A stretch of 64,000 nt of DNA from the NCBI RefSeq assembly GCF_026619435.1, contig NZ_JAOVZQ010000001.1, positions 4,409,501 through 4,473,500 of the forward strand, in the 5' to 3' direction. The translations under genes and the position numbers were made by a program. This DNA is from Hoeflea ulvae (GTDB lineage: Bacteria; Pseudomonadota; Alphaproteobacteria; Rhizobiales; Rhizobiaceae). Shown piece after piece: positions 34,407 through 44,464 of the stretch. A model generated the notes under the pieces. The model made no database searches, was not told where the DNA came from, and worked only from the letters and a program-made list of their open reading frames with translations. Position 1 is the first letter of the stretch. Every line of letters begins with the position of its first letter.

Positions 34407-35393
34407 TTATTGCTGTATGACGGCCACGCCCCAGGGCTGCTGCCCCACCTGGATTGACTTGACGGCCTTCTGGCTGGCCACATCAATGACGGTCACGTCA
34501 TTTGAATTGCCATTGGTGGTGATCAGGAATTCCTCGCCGGGCGTGAACGCCATCTGCCAGACGCGCTGCCCGACCAGGATATAGTCGACGACCTCGAGCG
34601 TGTCGACGTCGATGACGGCAACGCGGTTTGCCGGTCCCAGCGCCACGAACAGCCACTTGTTGTCGCTTGTCACCTGCATTCCGACCGGCTGCAGCCATTC
34701 GGGCTGGACGCCGGACACGGCAAAGCTGATCTTGTCGGTGAGCACCGGGCCGCCTTCGGCGTTCGGATCAATCACGCTGACTGTCCCACCGATCTCGGAA
34801 CTGACGAACAGCTTGCTGCCATCGGCGGTGTAGACCGCATAGCGCGGGCGCTGGTCGACCAGGATATTATGCTTGATCTTGTAGTCGGCGGTCGAAATGA
34901 AATGCGCCATATTGGTGGTTTCGGAGGTGTTGATCACGAAGCCCGCATCTGGGCTGATCGCCATGCCTTCGGGCTCGACCCCGACCGGGATCTCGGCGAT
35001 GATCGTCCGGCTCCCGGTATTGACCACGGTGACGATGTTGTCGTCCTCATTGGCGACATAGAGCAGTTCGCCCGAAGGATGGATGGTAAACAGTTCCGGA
35101 TCCGGCCCCGAGGGCAGCGTCCACAGCTCCTCATAGGTTTCGGTGTCAAACACCCGGATCGTGTCGTCATCGGATGCGCAGACATAGAGCTCTTTTCCAT
35201 CGGGGCTGACGCCGATTCCGCGCGGGCGGTTTCCGCCCGGGAATTCCGCGATCTGCTCCCAGGTGTCGCTCTCGATCACTGTGATGGTGTTGCCCTTTTC
35301 ATTGCTGACGAAAACCTTGGCCGCCAGCGTCTGCGACGTCAGGCCTGCGAGGGCCACACAGGCGCCAAGCAAAAGTTTGCGGTATCGCTTCAT
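34407..35393 (-). CDS. PQQ-catabolism-associated YVTN beta-propeller protein
   Basis: A 328-residue secreted beta-propeller with signal peptide KLLLGACVALAGLTSQTLA. YVTN-type repeats recur about every 42 residues: KVFVSNEKGNTITVIES, ELYVCASDDDTIRVFDTETYE, LLYVANEDDNIVTVVNTGSR, LFVSSEIGGTVSVIDP, WLFVALGPANRVAVIDVDTLE, FLITTNGNSNDVTVIDVASQ. The family TIGR03866 accompanies PQQ-dependent alcohol dehydrogenases. The start is ATG 35393 with AGAGG before it; upstream frame is unsupported. A second YVTN propeller occurs at 37258. Confidence 0.88.
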   Translation of the reverse strand: MKRYRKLLLGACVALAGLTSQTLAAKVFVSNEKGNTITVIESDTWEQIAEFPGGNRPRGIGVSPDGKELYVCASDDDTIRVFDTETYEELWTLPSGPDPELFTIHPSGELLYVANEDDNIVTVVNTGSRTIIAEIPVGVEPEGMAISPDAGFVINTSETTNMAHFISTADYKIKHNILVDQRPRYAVYTADGSKLFVSSEIGGTVSVIDPNAEGGPVLTDKISFAVSGVQPEWLQPVGMQVTSDNKWLFVALGPANRVAVIDVDTLEVVDYILVGQRVWQMAFTPGEEFLITTNGNSNDVTVIDVASQKAVKSIQVGQQPWGVAVIQQ

Positions 35394-35403
35394 CTCATGC
35401 CTC

Positions 35404-36591
35404 TCATTGTTCAAACACCGTGCAGGCGCTTTCCGGCCGGTCAAGACCGAGTGTGTCCAGTGTTGAAACCTGGTGCAGATAGCCCTCCTGCGGCGAAACG
35501 CTGACCGTGATCTTGCTGTCGGTCAGCAGGATCGGCTGACGCAACTGGCCATTCCAGGATCTGAAGCTCACGCCGCGGCCCTTGAACGCCGCCAGGTCGA
35601 ACTGATCGCTCAGCGCATAGGCCCTGAGTTGATCCGGCGCTGCGGAACTGGTCCGGATCACCGCCTCGCCGATCACCCGCAGCGCCAGCCAGACCTGGTA
35701 ATCGGCCTCCTGCAGGAACCGGCCCGACAGGGCCTCGAAACGGCGTTGAAACTGGGTCGCGCCCCAGGCCTCATGCGCGGGATGAAAGGTGACCGGGCGC
35801 AGGCCGCCCGACCCCATCACCGGCCGCGGCGTCCACAGATGAAACGGAAGGTAAAGGGCAAACACATCTGATGCGTCGGCCGCGATCACCACGTCATGGT
35901 CTTGTGCATTCTGGGTAAAAACCGGGATCTGGCGCTGCACCAGCACGTGACCGGTATCGGTGCGCCGTGATCCGCCGGTGTCTTCAAACTCCCGCTCTTC
36001 GACAATCTCAGCCCCGAATTTGGTCGCCGCCCTGCGATAGGCATCGGCGAGAGCATGGTCCGCCGGATTGGAGCCGTGGATCAGAAAGACCTCGCGCCAT
36101 TTCTTCCACACCGCGAACTGCATCACCGCATCGGCCATCATGTTCTGGCTCGGCGCTACATGCAGCACATTGGCGCGACACTTGTCGTCGCGCAGCGCGA
36201 CATCGCGCGCCGTGGCATTGATCACCAGAACCCCGGGCCCGGCCCTGTCGGCGATGGTCAGCAGATCCTCGGCATTGGCCATCACCACCAGCAGATCGGC
36301 GCCGTCCTGCAGGATCTTGTCGAGCTGCCCGGTCAGCGCCTCGGGCGGCGTGGCAACCACGGCGGTTTCGAAATTCATGCCGAGAAAGGTGCCGGTCGTC
36401 TGGTTGTCCTCATCGGCCAGCGCCGCCCCGGCAAAGCCCAGATCATCCGGGTGCAGGTCATAGCGCGAAATTGGCAGCAGTGTCGGATAGTCGACGCGCA
36501 GCACCGTGGCGCGGATATCGAGCGCTTGCGCCGGGATCACCCCAGACACCAGCACAACCATTGCGGCACACAGATACGCGACTGCCCTCAT
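35404..36591 (-). CDS. ABC branched-chain-type substrate-binding protein, PQQ-alcohol system
   Basis: A 395-residue periplasmic binding protein after a signal peptide (VAYLCAAMVVLVSGVIPAQA). The fold is of the leucine/isoleucine-binding type: YDLHPDDLGFAGAALADEDNQTTG, DGADLLVVMANAEDLLTI, FLIHGSNPADHALADAYRRAATKFG, DHDVVIAADASDVFALYLPFH. This matches the PQQ-linked binding protein family (TIGR03863) and so probably serves the ABC-2 type genes at 30080-31608, although those lack an importer architecture. ATG 36591 is taken as the start; the GGAGG site is rather far (about 12 bases). Confidence 0.85.
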   Translation of the reverse strand: MRAVAYLCAAMVVLVSGVIPAQALDIRATVLRVDYPTLLPISRYDLHPDDLGFAGAALADEDNQTTGTFLGMNFETAVVATPPEALTGQLDKILQDGADLLVVMANAEDLLTIADRAGPGVLVINATARDVALRDDKCRANVLHVAPSQNMMADAVMQFAVWKKWREVFLIHGSNPADHALADAYRRAATKFGAEIVEEREFEDTGGSRRTDTGHVLVQRQIPVFTQNAQDHDVVIAADASDVFALYLPFHLWTPRPVMGSGGLRPVTFHPAHEAWGATQFQRRFEALSGRFLQEADYQVWLALRVIGEAVIRTSSAAPDQLRAYALSDQFDLAAFKGRGVSFRSWNGQLRQPILLTDSKITVSVSPQEGYLHQVSTLDTLGLDRPESACTVFEQ

Positions 36592-36803
36592 GGCTCTGTA
36601 TTTCCTCCCTGCGCCACGGGCCCTGAAACAGCGCCCGCCTCCCGGCACGGACATGTTGCACTGAAATGGAATGAAAACAAAACCATGACCTTTGGCTTAT
36701 TGCCAGCTCTCGCGCGCCGCAGCTACTCTTGCCCACTGGCAATCGATCGACCTGCGGTCGCAGACAGAGAAATTTCAACCGACGACGCCACTGGAGTGAA
36801 AAA

Positions 36804-37340
36804 ATGAAACTGAGCCGGCGACTTATCGTGCTGCTAGCAGTCTGCCTGCCGATGGTGGCCCAGGCCCATGGCCCCACACGGCAGAAGGTCACCCTGTCGG
36901 TCGAGGTCAGCGCACCGCCGGCCGAGGTCTGGGCGGTGATCGGCAATTTTCAGGACATGAGCTGGCATCCGGCCGTGTTTTCCAGCACCGGCACCGGCGG
37001 CAATGAAATCGACGCCACCAGAAAGCTGGTGCTGGGTGCGGAAGGCGGTCCGACCATCGACGAGATCCTGTACAAATACTCCGCCGATAAGATGAGCTAT
37101 TCCTACCGCATCACCGAGGTCGCGGTCGAGGTTCTGCCTGTCACCAACTATTCCTCGCATCTCACGGTCAAGCCGGCCGGCGACGGCGGTTCAATGGTCG
37201 AATGGCGTGGGGCCTTCTATCGCGGCTACCCCAACAATGATCCACCGCCGGAACTCAATGACGAGGCGGCCATTGCCGCGGTGTCCGGAGTGTACCAGGC
37301 CGGACTTGACGCTCTTGCTGCACGCTTTGCCGGCAACTAG
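36804..37340 (+). CDS. mxaD: MxaD-like SRPBCC-domain protein
   Basis: A 178-residue secreted protein (signal RLIVLLAVCLPMVAQAHG) with a START/SRPBCC fold: VTLSVEVSAPPAEVWAVIGNFQDMSWHPAV, RKLVLGAEGGPTIDEILYKYSADKMSYSYRITE, and VEWRGAFYRGYPNNDPPPELND. MxaD is a 17-kDa periplasmic protein that stimulates electron transfer between methanol dehydrogenase and its cytochrome in Methylorubrum. It begins a plus-strand operon that is divergent from the binding-protein gene. The start is ATG 36804 after TGGAG; it is followed immediately by an AGGAGG motif. Confidence 0.85.
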   Translation: MKLSRRLIVLLAVCLPMVAQAHGPTRQKVTLSVEVSAPPAEVWAVIGNFQDMSWHPAVFSSTGTGGNEIDATRKLVLGAEGGPTIDEILYKYSADKMSYSYRITEVAVEVLPVTNYSSHLTVKPAGDGGSMVEWRGAFYRGYPNNDPPPELNDEAAIAAVSGVYQAGLDALAARFAGN

Positions 37341-38295
37341 GAGGGCGGGCCTCATCACGCTGCTGGTGCTGGCCGGCACCTTGCCCGCAACGGCCGATAT
37401 GGCGTTCGTGACCAATCAAAACAGCAGCGATCTCAGCATTGTCGACATTGACCGGCAGATCGAGGTCGCCCGCATTGCGGTTCCGGGCGAACCGGCAGGC
37501 ATCGCGGTCGACGCCGCCCGCGGGGTGTTCTTCACCGTCAGCGCCGGCTCCAAGACGGTCCGCAAATTCGAACTGTTGACGGGCAATCAGCTGCGCGCGG
37601 TCGCCTTGGAGGGCGGGCCCATCGGCGTGGCCGTCCATCCCGACGGGGAGCATATCTATGTCTCGGACTGGTACAACGCGCTGATCCGGGTGCTTGACGC
37701 GTCGGATCTGTCGGAACGCGCAACACTGCCAACGGGAAGCGCCCCGGCGGGGCTGGTGGTCGATCCGGACGGTAACTGGCTGGCCTCTGCCGACAAGGAC
37801 GCCGACCAGGTGTCGATATTCGACCTGGCAAGCAACACATTAAGGCACAGCGTTGCTGTCGGGGAACGGCCATTCGGAATTTCGGTCGGGCCGCGTGGCC
37901 GGATCTATACTGCAGATGTCGGCTCCAATTCCGTAACAGTTCTTGATCCGGATACAGGACAGATCATTGGCACGGTTCCCGTCGGCGAGCGGCCTTACGC
38001 TATTTCCTTTGCCGCAGGCTCCGGATTTGTTACAAATCAATATGCCGATACTGTCAGTGTCTTTGGCCTTGACGATCTGAAGGTCCATGCGACGATAGAT
38101 GTTGGAGAATACCCGGAGGGGATCGACGCAAGCGCCGACGGCAGCCGGATCGTCGTCGCGAACTGGTTTTCGAACGCCGTCAGCGTGATCGACACCAGAA
38201 CGCTGACGGTCATTGCCGAGATCGGCACCGGGGACGGGCCCAGGGCCTTCGGGCGTTTTCTGGCACCGGGATTTGGGGAGGAGACGCAGCCATGA
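37258..38295 (+). CDS. Second YVTN beta-propeller protein (start uncertain)
   Basis: A seven-bladed YVTN propeller, clear from DMAFVTNQNSSDLSIVDID (residue about 48) through VFFTVSAGSKTVRKFELL, HIYVSDWYNALIRVLDASD, WLASADKDADQVSIFDLAS, IYTADVGSNSVTVLDPDTG, GFVTNQYADTVSVFGLDD and RIVVANWFSNAVSVIDTR. ATG 37258 lies inside mxaD and gives a long basic leader, while an AGGAGGG sequence (37339-37345) just past the mxaD stop has no ATG, GTG or TTG at the usual spacing; only CTC, ATC and ACG follow. The true start may be non-canonical or altered. It overlaps the next gene by 4 bases (ATGA). Confidence 0.8.
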   Translation: MTRRPLPRCPECTRPDLTLLLHALPATRRAGLITLLVLAGTLPATADMAFVTNQNSSDLSIVDIDRQIEVARIAVPGEPAGIAVDAARGVFFTVSAGSKTVRKFELLTGNQLRAVALEGGPIGVAVHPDGEHIYVSDWYNALIRVLDASDLSERATLPTGSAPAGLVVDPDGNWLASADKDADQVSIFDLASNTLRHSVAVGERPFGISVGPRGRIYTADVGSNSVTVLDPDTGQIIGTVPVGERPYAISFAAGSGFVTNQYADTVSVFGLDDLKVHATIDVGEYPEGIDASADGSRIVVANWFSNAVSVIDTRTLTVIAEIGTGDGPRAFGRFLAPGFGEETQP

Positions 38296-39122
38296 AAGCA
38301 TTTGCGGTGATCGGCGCACTCGGCGTTCTGATAGCAAGCCAGGCACACGCGCTGGAGCCGAGCTGGCCCGATCTGCGCGAAGAGCTTTATGGCGGCCAGT
38401 TCCTGGTGGAGACCGGCGACACGATCAGCATCGATGCGCCCTACCGATCCGAGATGGATTCGCGCACCCGGATCGGCGCCACGGTGACAGCACCCGACGG
38501 CGAGACGCTCGACAGCGTCACCGTCATTCTCGACGAAAACCCGATGCCGGTTTCGGCCGTCTTCCGCTTTGCCCGGCCGGTGTCGTCGTTCTTCTTCGAC
38601 ATCACGATGCGCGTCAACGGACCGACCCCGCTGCATGTCGTCGCCCGGACCGTGCGCGGGCAGCTTTTTGTCGCGGACAGCTTTGTCAAGACATCGGGCC
38701 AGGGCGCCTGTTCGGCACCGCCGGGTACCGATCCAGAACTGGCGCTGGCCACCCTTGGCGACATGACGGTGGAGGTGCAGCAGCTTTCGGACAGGCCGCC
38801 GCTGCTGCAGACAGCGCTTTCCGGATCCGCGGCGGCCGGCCTCGACAACGCCAAGCGCATGGACCTCGCCGTGCAGCATCCGAGCCACTCCGGCATGCAG
38901 ATGAACCAGATCACGCTGCTCTACATCCCCGCACGCTATATCGACACCATTGCGGTCGATCTCGACGGCGCGCCTTTCGTCGGCATCACCGGCAGCATAT
39001 CGCTGAGCGAGAACCCCGAGATCCGCCTGTCGATCCCGACATCTGCGCAATCCATCGACGTGACGCTGACCGATACCGGCGGAACCCGGACCACGAAGCA
39101 CCGGTCGCTTCCGGGTTTTTGA
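38292..39122 (+). CDS. Quinoprotein-associated SoxYZ-like carrier protein, copy 2
   Basis: A 276-residue SoxY/SoxZ fusion with signal peptide AFAVIGALGVLIASQAHA. The SoxY-like half ends in SGQGACSAPPGTDPE, retaining the Cys-Ser-Ala-Pro of copy 1 at 16863 but with a different flank (QGAC rather than GGC). The SoxZ-like half has AVQHPSHSGMQMNQIT and GSISLSENPEIRLSI. It is co-translated with the YVTN propeller. Two copies in one cluster suggest two relay partners or a duplication with divergence. Confidence 0.88.
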   Translation: MKAFAVIGALGVLIASQAHALEPSWPDLREELYGGQFLVETGDTISIDAPYRSEMDSRTRIGATVTAPDGETLDSVTVILDENPMPVSAVFRFARPVSSFFFDITMRVNGPTPLHVVARTVRGQLFVADSFVKTSGQGACSAPPGTDPELALATLGDMTVEVQQLSDRPPLLQTALSGSAAAGLDNAKRMDLAVQHPSHSGMQMNQITLLYIPARYIDTIAVDLDGAPFVGITGSISLSENPEIRLSIPTSAQSIDVTLTDTGGTRTTKHRSLPGF

Positions 39123-39279
39123 ACCAATACATGCAGCGCCAAATAAAATTCCGGCGACGTCAGTCTTCCGGTTGCGCCCAAACCGGCGCTAAAGTGCATA
39201 TCGACTAAACTGTCCTCCATCGGCTCAAATATACCGGCACGTACTGTGCGGAATATTCAATTTCTGTAGGGAGGACACC

Positions 39280-39717
39280 ATGTCACACAAATATGAGGGC
39301 GGCTGCGCGCATGTTCATACACATGCCGATGCCGAACCCATCGACAATCACACCTGTCACTGTTCCGTCTGCAAGGGCGTCACCGGCCAGCCGACGACCC
39401 ATGTCGCCTTTTTCAAGCATGACGACCTGGCCGTCGACCACCCCGACAAACTCAACCGCCAGCCCTTCAATGCAAGCAATCCCGATGGTCCGCTCGAATT
39501 GTGCACCTGCCAGGAATGCGGCACCCCGATCATGCTCGACGACAAGCAGAACCGCATCCGGGCGATCGTGCCCAATCTGATGGGCTATGACGGGTCGTTT
39601 CCGGCAGCCAGCTATCACGCGTTCTATGACCCGTCGACCGGCGTGCCCAGACCGAGCGACGGCCGACCGGTGAGCGAAGGGTTGCGGTCCGATTTTGTCT
39701 GGCCCTCGCCTGCCTGA
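39280..39717 (+). CDS. GFA family protein, second copy
   Basis: A 145-residue GFA-type protein with Cys clusters GGCAHVHTHA, NHTCHCSVCKGVTGQPTTHVAFF and LCTCQECGTPIMLD, which would hold two zinc ions. It has the additional His-rich start HKYEGGCAHVHTHADAE. Its position at the end of the methanol block makes a role in formaldehyde-glutathione chemistry plausible. A strong GGGAGG ribosome-binding site precedes ATG 39280. It is not closely similar to the copy at 4794. Confidence 0.85.
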   Translation: MSHKYEGGCAHVHTHADAEPIDNHTCHCSVCKGVTGQPTTHVAFFKHDDLAVDHPDKLNRQPFNASNPDGPLELCTCQECGTPIMLDDKQNRIRAIVPNLMGYDGSFPAASYHAFYDPSTGVPRPSDGRPVSEGLRSDFVWPSPA

Positions 39718-39872
39718 AGCGTGTTCCGCCAAGGCCTGTCAAGGCGATGCAGGGGTGTGGTCGGCATTGGCCGCCCGCCCCTGCCCGTTTCGCGCCGGCA
39801 TGCCGGCAGATCTCGCGCGAAGGCGCGGATCACGGTTCGAGCCAGGGGCGACGCCGGAGTGCTGGGAAGGTG

Positions 39873-40026
39873 CGATCCACGACAACCGATGGATGTATTG
39901 ATCCTGGGAACCTACAACGTAGGTGGGCGCCATGTGTCCGGACCCACGAGTCCGGTCAGGGACAGCACCCTATGGATCAATTAAGGCCCCAGGGTTCGTG
40001 TATCCTGTCGTGAGGCGCAGATCGCT
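39873..40026 (-). ncRNA. ssrS: 6S RNA
   Basis: The minus strand downstream of zapA can fold as the long rod of 6S RNA, which binds the sigma70 holoenzyme. TCACGACA and TGTCGTGG (40013-40006 and 39884-39877) close the molecule; the centre contains CCTGGGGCCTTAATTGATCC, GGTGCTGTCCCTGACCGGAC and a GGTCCGG hairpin; a 3' hairpin CCTACGTTGTAGG follows. These segments resemble rhizobial 6S sequences as I recall them. Its place next to zapA is the conserved one in alphaproteobacteria. Ends are estimated from the closing stem and the promoter. The flanking 39718-39872 shows nothing else. Confidence 0.72.
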
Positions 40027-40032
40027 TGCTGT

Positions 40033-40060
40033 ATATAGGTCATCGCGTGGCTTCCGCCAA
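40033..40060 (-). promoter_or_regulatory. Candidate sigma70 promoter of the 6S RNA
   Basis: On the minus strand TTGGCG (40060-40055) and CTATAT (40038-40033) are spaced 16 bases, close to a standard -35/-10 pair, and would start transcription near 40026. The start fits the folded 6S candidate. The match to consensus is partial. Confidence 0.55.
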
Positions 40061-40168
40061 TGCGCAAATCGGGAAATCGCACAACCGCGATTTTCGGATC
40101 ATGTGACGGGGATTTCTGCCAAATCTCCGGCCCGCAAATCGCGGCGGAACCGGTCGTCCCAGGCGGAC

Positions 40169-40537
40169 CTAATGGTCAGTCCCGCCCGCCAGCTTGCCGG
40201 CGATCTTCTCGACCTTGCCGGCCACCTCGATCAGCGCCTCTGTGATATCGCTGTCGACCTTGTCGACCTTGCTCAGCGCATTGTCGCGGGTCTTCTTCAG
40301 GGTTTCGACCTCTGCCTCGAGTCCGCGCATCCGCCGCTGCAGCTCGTGCAATTCGTCCATCACCATGATCCCGGCCATCACGGTGATCCGCAGATCGCCG
40401 ATTTCGCCAAACTCGCCCTTGAGATGGCCGACATAGCGGTCGAAGCGGCCGGCAAGCTCGGTGAGATGCTTTTCCTGTCCCTCTTCGCAGGCCATGCGGT
40501 AGGTCTTGGAGTCAATGGTAACCGTGACTTGTGCCAT
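40169..40537 (-). CDS. zapA: Cell division protein ZapA
   Basis: A 122-residue ZapA: an N-terminal beta-alpha unit (AQVTVTIDSKTYRMACEEGQEKHLTELAGRFDRYVGHLKGEFGEIGDLRITVMAG in overlapping form) and a C-terminal coiled coil (ELQRRMRGLEAEVETLKKTRDNAL). ZapA crosslinks FtsZ protofilaments at the division ring. In rhizobia it precedes the 6S RNA and fau; here the 6S candidate follows but fau is 32 kb off. Next upstream is a DUF4164 coiled-coil gene. Confidence 0.94.
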   Translation of the reverse strand: MAQVTVTIDSKTYRMACEEGQEKHLTELAGRFDRYVGHLKGEFGEIGDLRITVMAGIMVMDELHELQRRMRGLEAEVETLKKTRDNALSKVDKVDSDITEALIEVAGKVEKIAGKLAGGTDH

Positions 40538-40601
40538 TCAACATGTCCTGTACTGCATCAGCATGGGCGATCCGGCCTGTCTCCGGCCCGTTCCGCGTCT
40601 A

Positions 40602-40874
40602 TCAGCGGTCTAACACCGCCCGGATTGTTTCCATGGCCGTCACCAGCCGGCGCGACACCTCGCGATTGGCCTCTTCCAGACGGTTCGCCCGGTCCTGCGC
40701 CTGGTCCAGCTCGAGCGCGATCCGCGAGCGGTCCTCGATCATCCGGTCGAGTTCCGCAGCGCTCTCGCTCGAACTGCGCGTGGCCTCGACTTGCCGATCA
40801 ACCTCATTGTCAAGCTGATTCAAAGCCTTGTTCAACGCCTCAAGTGCTGTTTTCAATGTTTTTTCGGCAGGCAT
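40602..40874 (-). CDS. DUF4164 coiled-coil protein
   Basis: A 90-residue, almost wholly helical protein from ATG 40874: MPAEKTLKTALEALNKALNQ, LDRMIEDRSRIALELDQAQDRANRLEEAN, VSRRLVTAMETIRAVLDR. It matches DUF4164 proteins, which sit between tkt and zapA in many rhizobia. The function is unknown, but the constant location next to zapA hints at a division or envelope role. The start was chosen for the family's usual length; the longer frame to 40949 is possible. Confidence 0.85.
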   Translation of the reverse strand: MPAEKTLKTALEALNKALNQLDNEVDRQVEATRSSSESAAELDRMIEDRSRIALELDQAQDRANRLEEANREVSRRLVTAMETIRAVLDR

Positions 40875-41139
40875 CGGTGGCTTCCCTGGATCTGGACTAC
40901 AAGCCGAATCGCTTGAATTCCGGATACTTGTGGGGGCCAGTTTACGCATCAGCGCAACTATGCGTCAACAAAACCGAGCCCTGCATCCCCAGTCCTGAAC
41001 ATTCGGCCCGAATGTGGCCTGAGGCGTTTGCATGCCACGCCTTTGTTGACTCCGGCGAAGCAACTGCTATTTGTGCGCGGCCTTCGATCCGGACTGCTTT
41101 CGGCCCGGACCTGACCTGAACGCGACTGGCGGAACCATC

Positions 41140-43131
41140 ATGATTTCACGCGAAAAACACGACCGGATGGCGAATGCAATCCGGTTTCTATCCATGGATG
41201 CTGTAGAGAAAGCCAAATCCGGGCACCCCGGCCTGCCGATGGGCGCAGCCGACGTGGCCACAGTGCTGTTCTCCCGTTATCTGACCTTTGATCCGAAAAA
41301 GCCCGACTGGCCGGACCGCGACCGCTTCGTGCTGTCGGCCGGCCACGGCTCGATGCTGATCTATTCGCTGCTGTATCTGCTTGGCTATGACGATATCTCG
41401 CTCGAAGATATCAAGAATTTCCGCCAGCTCGGCTCACCGACCGCCGGCCATCCCGAATATGGCCACGCTGCCGGCATTGAAACCACCACCGGCCCGCTCG
41501 GCCAGGGCCTGGGCAATGCTGTCGGCATGGCGATTGCCGAGCGCAAGCTCGCCAATGAGTTCGGATCCGACCTGGTCGAACACCACACCTATGCGCTGGC
41601 TGGCGACGGCTGCCTGATGGAGGGCATCAGCCAGGAAGCGATTTCGCTGGCAGGCCACCTCAAGCTCAACAAGCTGATTGTCATCTGGGACAACAATTCG
41701 ATCTCCATCGACGGTCCGGTCTCGCTTACGGATTCGACCGACCAGCTCGCCCGCTTCGCGGCCTCCGGCTGGAACACGCTCGACATTGACGGTCACGATC
41801 CCGATGCGATCGCGCAGGCCATCGAGGCCGCGCAGAAATCCGACCGGCCGACCCTGATCGCCGCCAAGACCGTGATCGGCTTTGGCGCACCCAGCAAGGC
41901 CGGCACCAGCGGCGCCCATGGCTCGCCGCTCGGCGACAAGGAAATCGCCGGCGCCCGCGCAGCCCTTGGCTGGAGCGACGAGCCTTTCGTCGTCCCGTCC
42001 GACATTCTCGACGCCTGGCGCCTGGCCGGCCTGCGCTCGGTCAAGGACAGGAAAGCCTGGGAGTCACGCCTCGCCGGAACCGAAAATGATGTGCGGATGT
42101 CCTTTGAGCGCCGCATGACCGGCGAATTGCCGGGCGAACTCGAGCCGGCCATCCTTGCCTACAAGCGCAAGCTCGCCGACGATCAGCCGACCGTTGCCAC
42201 CCGCAAGTCTTCGGAAATGGCGCTGGAAGTCATCAATGGCGTGGTGCCCGAGACCATCGGCGGTTCGGCCGATCTCACCGGCTCCAACAATACCCGCACC
42301 AGCCAGACCAAGGCGATCACGCCGGACGATTTTTCCGGACGCTATATCCATTACGGCATTCGTGAACACGGCATGGCCGCAATCATGAACGGCATCGCCC
42401 TGCATGGTGGCCTGATCCCCTATTCCGGCGGCTTCCTGATCTTCTCGGATTACTGCCGGCCTTCGATCCGCCTGGCGGCCCTGATGGGCATCCGGGTGAT
42501 CCACGTCCTGACCCATGATTCCATCGGCCTTGGCGAAGACGGCCCGACGCACCAGCCGGTCGAACAGATGGCCGCCTTGCGCGCCATCCCCAACCTGCTG
42601 ATGTTCCGCCCGGCCGATGCCGTGGAAGCAGCAGAATGCTGGCACATCGCGCTTGAATCGCAAAAGCGCCCCAGCGGCATTGCCCTGACGCGTCAGAACC
42701 TGCCGACCGTGCGCACCGACTACACCGAAGAAAATCTCTGCGCCTATGGCGCCTATGATCTGGTCTCCGTCAGCGAAGCCGAAGTGACGATCTTCGCTTC
42801 GGGATCGGAAATCGAGATCGCGCTGGAAGCCCGGCAGCAGCTTGAGGCGAATGGTCACACCACCCGCGTCGTCTCCGTACCCTGCTTCGAACTGTTCGAA
42901 GAGCAGAGCGTGGAGTATAAAAAGGCGGTGATCGGCGATTCCACCATCAAGATCGCCATCGAAGCCGGCATTCGCCAGGGATGGGACCGCTTCATCGGTT
43001 CGGACGGCCTGTTCGTCGGCATGACCGGGTTCGGCGCATCCGGACCCTACAAGGAACTCTACGAGCATTTCGGCATCACTGCCGAGGCCGCAGTGGCTGC
43101 GGTTGAAGCCCGCCTGCATGACAAGGCCTGA
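41140..43131 (+). CDS. tkt: Transketolase
   Basis: A 663-residue thiamine-diphosphate enzyme of the pentose phosphate and Calvin-type pathways. Signatures: [19 protein letters not shown] at the N-terminus, [32 protein letters not shown], the TPP-metal site [15 protein letters not shown] and [10 protein letters not shown], then [21 protein letters not shown] and [15 protein letters not shown]. The start is ATG 41140 ([19 protein letters not shown]); earlier frame is not homologous. It leads a tkt-gap pair on the plus strand; pgk follows the antiporter. Confidence 0.97.
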   Translation: MISREKHDRMANAIRFLSMDAVEKAKSGHPGLPMGAADVATVLFSRYLTFDPKKPDWPDRDRFVLSAGHGSMLIYSLLYLLGYDDISLEDIKNFRQLGSPTAGHPEYGHAAGIETTTGPLGQGLGNAVGMAIAERKLANEFGSDLVEHHTYALAGDGCLMEGISQEAISLAGHLKLNKLIVIWDNNSISIDGPVSLTDSTDQLARFAASGWNTLDIDGHDPDAIAQAIEAAQKSDRPTLIAAKTVIGFGAPSKAGTSGAHGSPLGDKEIAGARAALGWSDEPFVVPSDILDAWRLAGLRSVKDRKAWESRLAGTENDVRMSFERRMTGELPGELEPAILAYKRKLADDQPTVATRKSSEMALEVINGVVPETIGGSADLTGSNNTRTSQTKAITPDDFSGRYIHYGIREHGMAAIMNGIALHGGLIPYSGGFLIFSDYCRPSIRLAALMGIRVIHVLTHDSIGLGEDGPTHQPVEQMAALRAIPNLLMFRPADAVEAAECWHIALESQKRPSGIALTRQNLPTVRTDYTEENLCAYGAYDLVSVSEAEVTIFASGSEIEIALEARQQLEANGHTTRVVSVPCFELFEEQSVEYKKAVIGDSTIKIAIEAGIRQGWDRFIGSDGLFVGMTGFGASGPYKELYEHFGITAEAAVAAVEARLHDKA

Positions 43132-43176
43132 TCTTATCCAAGACAGGCGCTCGCTGACCCAAGACGGAGAAACAGC

Positions 43177-44187
<1,011 letters not shown>

Positions 44188-44234
44188 GCCCTCGAATCAG
44201 CCCCGCTGATCCGACCGGATTTGTGACGATTGCG

Positions 44235-44262
44235 CCGCCGCCGTTTGAACCAACGGCGGCGG
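44235..44262 (+). terminator. Hairpin downstream of gap
   Basis: CCGCCGCCGTT (44235-44245) and AACGGCGGCGG (44252-44262) form a perfect 11-bp stem with a 6-base loop, 48 bases after the gap stop. There is no T-run directly after it, so termination may be Rho-assisted or partial. The remainder of the 277-base gap to the antiporter shows no further gene. Confidence 0.7.
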
Positions 44263-44464
44263 TGCTGATTCCGGCCTCGATCGGTTCGGAAATTTTGCGA
44301 GCCGGGCTCGCATATCTGCTCATTTTGACAAACTCTCACCTTGTTTGCGCGTGAATGTCCCGGCTTCGGCCTTCGGGACATTGCTCCGGGTGCCGCCATC
44401 TTTCATAATTGAAATCGATTGACTTCTTGCGGCTCACCTGTGGCGCCAGAACAAGGGACAAAGG

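Noticed and set aside
44325..44353. TTGACA promoter upstream of the antiporter
   Set aside because: The -35 box is good but no reasonable -10 box occurs at 16-18 bases, so it was not listed.
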